The position numbers and the translations under genes are program-made. Positions 62,178 to 64,000 of a DNA stretch of 64,000 nt are shown piece after piece. Each line of letters begins with the position of its first letter. The first letter of the stretch is position 1. The notes beneath the pieces were generated by a model. The model had not been told where the DNA came from, did not search any database, and was given only the letters and a program-made list of their open reading frames with translations. This stretch comes from Candidatus Gastranaerophilales bacterium (GTDB lineage Bacteria > Cyanobacteriota > Vampirovibrionia > Gastranaerophilales > Gastranaerophilaceae). The DNA is taken from contig CALUPV010000001.1 of assembly GCA_944322745.1 (NCBI GenBank), positions 186,001-250,000 of the forward strand. The letters are read 5' to 3'.

Positions 62178-64000
62178 TTAAGATTGAGTTTCTCTAAGTT
62201 TTTCAATATCAAGCTGCTTAACTTCTAAATCTTTAATAGTAGACTGAAGCAATATAATTTCAGCTTTTAGAGCCGAAATAACAGATGGCAGTTTAAGATA
62301 AGCTTGTTTATCATTTATACGTCTAATATGAGCAGTTAAAGATTGAGACTCAATTTGAGCATCTTCTAAAGTTTTCCCTGCAGTAATTTTTAAATAATTT
62401 TCAATATTTTTTTCAGAAGAACTAATTTGTTTATTTAACTCAGATTCTTGCTTTCTCAAAGAATCAATTTCATCTTGAAGTTCCTTACGTTTCAATGCTT
62501 CATTTGCAGATATTACAATATTTGATTGTAATAGTTCAGAAATTTCAGCATCAATTGAATTTTTAGCAGCAGTATTAATAATTGCTTTCAAACCATTACC
62601 GGCTGAATGTGCTTCAATATACTTAGCAGCTTCAACAAGGGCCAGGTATCTTTGATAAAGCGTTTGTTCTTCTTCTGAAAATAAAGAAGGATCAAAGTCA
62701 TTTTCAGGATACTGCAAAATTTCAGCCTCTAAATTAAAAATTCCTTGTTGGCAAGACAATAAAGAACTATTTAGTTGTTCTAAGGTAGCCTTTTCTGCAG
62801 CAATTTTAAGATGTGCAGAAATTATAGCATCAACCTTATTTTTAGAAACTTGTAACATTTCTATAGTAGGAAATTGTTCATCAAGTTCCATTATTTCAAG
62901 TTCTATGTCATCTTTACGTGATTCTTGCTGAGCAATATCTTGATTCAAAGTGGCAATTGAGTCTTTATAAGCTTGAATTTTTTCTTCTTTTTCAGAATCT
63001 GTCATTTGGAGTTTAGGATTTTTTTTCGCTTTTTTAGGAGGATTTCGTAAATCATTTAATGCAGAGCTAATGTTACTTCTTCTATCTCTAAGTGTTTGTA
63101 TTGCATTTATCAACTGATCACGTTGATTAACTTTTTGTATTCTTTTAATCAAAGCTTGATATTCCTCGTCAGAAGAAATTGAGTCCAATTTTGCTTGTAG
63201 CGTTTGAATTTCTAGCTGTTTTCCTTCAATTTCATCTTTGCAATTTTGAACACTAGTAGAGACAGAAGAATTAGCTTCTAATATTCTAAAATCAATACTC
63301 CCAAGTCTAGAAACCGTCTCTTCCCTTTGTCCAAAAAGCCTTTGAACATATTTTAGCAAATTAGTCGCAGACATTCTATTTAATATACTTGATGCAGACG
63401 ATGACATTAAATTGGAATGTGCATATTGAAACTTTTCAGGCGGCATATTTTCTTTTATCGAGGGAAACATTGCGTAGAACTCAGGGAAAGACATTCCTTT
63501 TTTTAAATCATGATTACAACAATAACAAGCCTCAACTAAATTAATATCAGAATTATTATTTTCTTCCTCTAAGTTTTGAGGGGAAACATGGTCAACAGTT
63601 CTGGTTAACGGTCGCATGTTCCTTTTTAAGAGTTCAAAGGCATCTTCTGACTCGAGATGATATATTTGCTGAAATATAGCATCGGCTTTTAAAAATGATT
63701 TATCTTCTGCAAATTTTAGAAATTTCTTGAAAAAATCAATTTCATCATGGTTCTCTAACTTTTTAGCAAAAGTTAATTCTTCAGAACGAACTGCTGATTC
63801 AAGTTTTTCCAATACACTTTTAATATCGCCTTGCAGACGGTGAGATTTTGAACTCAACATACTTTTTGCAAGTGCTTCAATTTGAGCTTCACTATACACC
63901 TTACATCCACAATACGCACAGTGATTAGTAGGATTAATAATAGAATCTATATCATATTTTTTCGCACGAAAAGTTACAATATCACCAAAAGAATTTTCAT
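62178..64000 (-). CDS. HNH-like zinc domain with long coiled-coil tail, 5' end outside the window
   Basis: The frame is open through the window edge, so the first visible codon is at 63998 and the true start lies beyond. Near that end CAYCGCK provides a C-x2-C zinc pair. About 110 residues later TVDHVSPQNLEEENN and NLVEACYCCNHDLKKG give the D-H, N and second C-x2-C/N-H-x-x-K elements of an HNH (treble clef) nuclease fold. From about 63.3 to 62.2 kb the protein is a long coiled coil rich in Q, E, L and S (about 380 residues). Role unknown; the HNH reading is mine and no nuclease activity is shown. Confidence 0.7.
   Translation of the reverse strand, partial: ENSFGDIVTFRAKKYDIDSIINPTNHCAYCGCKVYSEAQIEALAKSMLSSKSHRLQGDIKSVLEKLESAVRSEELTFAKKLENHDEIDFFKKFLKFAEDKSFLKADAIFQQIYHLESEDAFELLKRNMRPLTRTVDHVSPQNLEEENNNSDINLVEACYCCNHDLKKGMSFPEFYAMFPSIKENMPPEKFQYAHSNLMSSSASSILNRMSATNLLKYVQRLFGQREETVSRLGSIDFRILEANSSVSTSVQNCKDEIEGKQLEIQTLQAKLDSISSDEEYQALIKRIQKVNQRDQLINAIQTLRDRRSNISSALNDLRNPPKKAKKNPKLQMTDSEKEEKIQAYKDSIATLNQDIAQQESRKDDIELEIMELDEQFPTIEMLQVSKNKVDAIISAHLKIAAEKATLEQLNSSLLSCQQGIFNLEAEILQYPENDFDPSLFSEEEQTLYQRYLALVEAAKYIEAHSAGNGLKAIINTAAKNSIDAEISELLQSNIVISANEALKRKELQDEIDSLRKQESELNKQISSSEKNIENYLKITAGKTLEDAQIESQSLTAHIRRINDKQAYLKLPSVISALKAEIILLQSTIKDLEVKQLDIEKLRETQS

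Noticed and set aside
1-64000. CRISPR arrays, rRNA genes and insertion sequences
   Set aside because: No regularly spaced repeats, no rRNA sequence and no transposase was found on either strand.

Overview
The window is very AT-rich (roughly 30% G+C by eye) and comes from a bacterium with an outer membrane and an apparently anaerobic lifestyle. It carries a secretin with a matching ATPase and platform protein, a KdsC-like phosphatase, a LolA-like carrier, an aryl-polyene-type lipid pathway, an oxygen-independent style of central genes (PFL/DUF711 family, split glycine dehydrogenase) and several lineage-specific proteins. The mixture fits gut Gastranaerophilales (Melainabacteria/Vampirovibrionia, the non-photosynthetic sister of Cyanobacteria). 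That placement is inference; no rRNA is present to prove it.

Layout. (1) 1-1.2 kb: the 3' end of a PFL/DUF711 gene and a TPR protein. (2) 1.2-14.6 kb: a near-complete aryl polyene (APE) type pathway. The minus-strand operon runs ketosynthase, dehydratase, ketoreductase, ketosynthase, two ACPs, a COG4648 membrane protein, an acyl-ACP ligase fused to a dehydratase, thioesterase, LolA-like carrier and MMPL exporter. A phosphopantetheinyl transferase, O-methyltransferase and acyltransferase follow, and a chain-length-factor-like protein and a second acyltransferase are divergent. The order O-P-Q-R and E-F-G-HI-K-L-M is that of proteobacterial APE clusters. (3) 14.6-23.5 kb: YjbR-like protein, tRNA-Ile, a type II secretion/type IV pilus operon (PilP/GspC-like, secretin, GspE, GspF), tRNA-Cys, tRNA-Gly, mntP and rpsP. 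(4) 23.7-27.2 kb: kdsC-like, TPR and lysC operon. (5) 27.2-44.4 kb: a 17-kb, single-strand podovirus-type structural cassette: terminase, endolysin, portal, scaffold, capsid, cement protein, tail tube A/B, internal virion proteins, fibre and a holin-like protein. It lies between lysC and the 3' end of rlmH and has no recognisable integrase, repressor or replication gene. (6) 44.5-51.3 kb: rlmH, a flavoprotein, gcvT-gcvH-gcvPA, a GT39 glycosyltransferase and yidD. (7) 51.3-58.8 kb: lineage-specific membrane proteins, a membrane-anchored HEXXH protein, CorA, a degenerate REC/GGDEF-like protein and a TIM-barrel protein. (8) 58.9-64 kb: a secreted protein, a response regulator and hybrid-type histidine kinase pair, and a partial HNH/coiled-coil gene running off the end.

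How the parts work together. The APE genes would load an aromatic acid onto an ACP, extend it with malonyl units through repeated condensation, reduction and dehydration, methylate it, acylate it to a lipid and export it to the outer membrane. The secretin operon supplies the outer-membrane channel, motor ATPase and platform of a pilus or secretion machine; its pilins, prepilin peptidase and PilMNO are not here. The phage-like cassette contains everything needed to build and package a short-tailed particle but nothing to replicate or integrate, so a domesticated particle (GTA-like) or a defective prophage are the two main readings. It also carries a candidate toxin/immunity-like gene pair at its upstream end.
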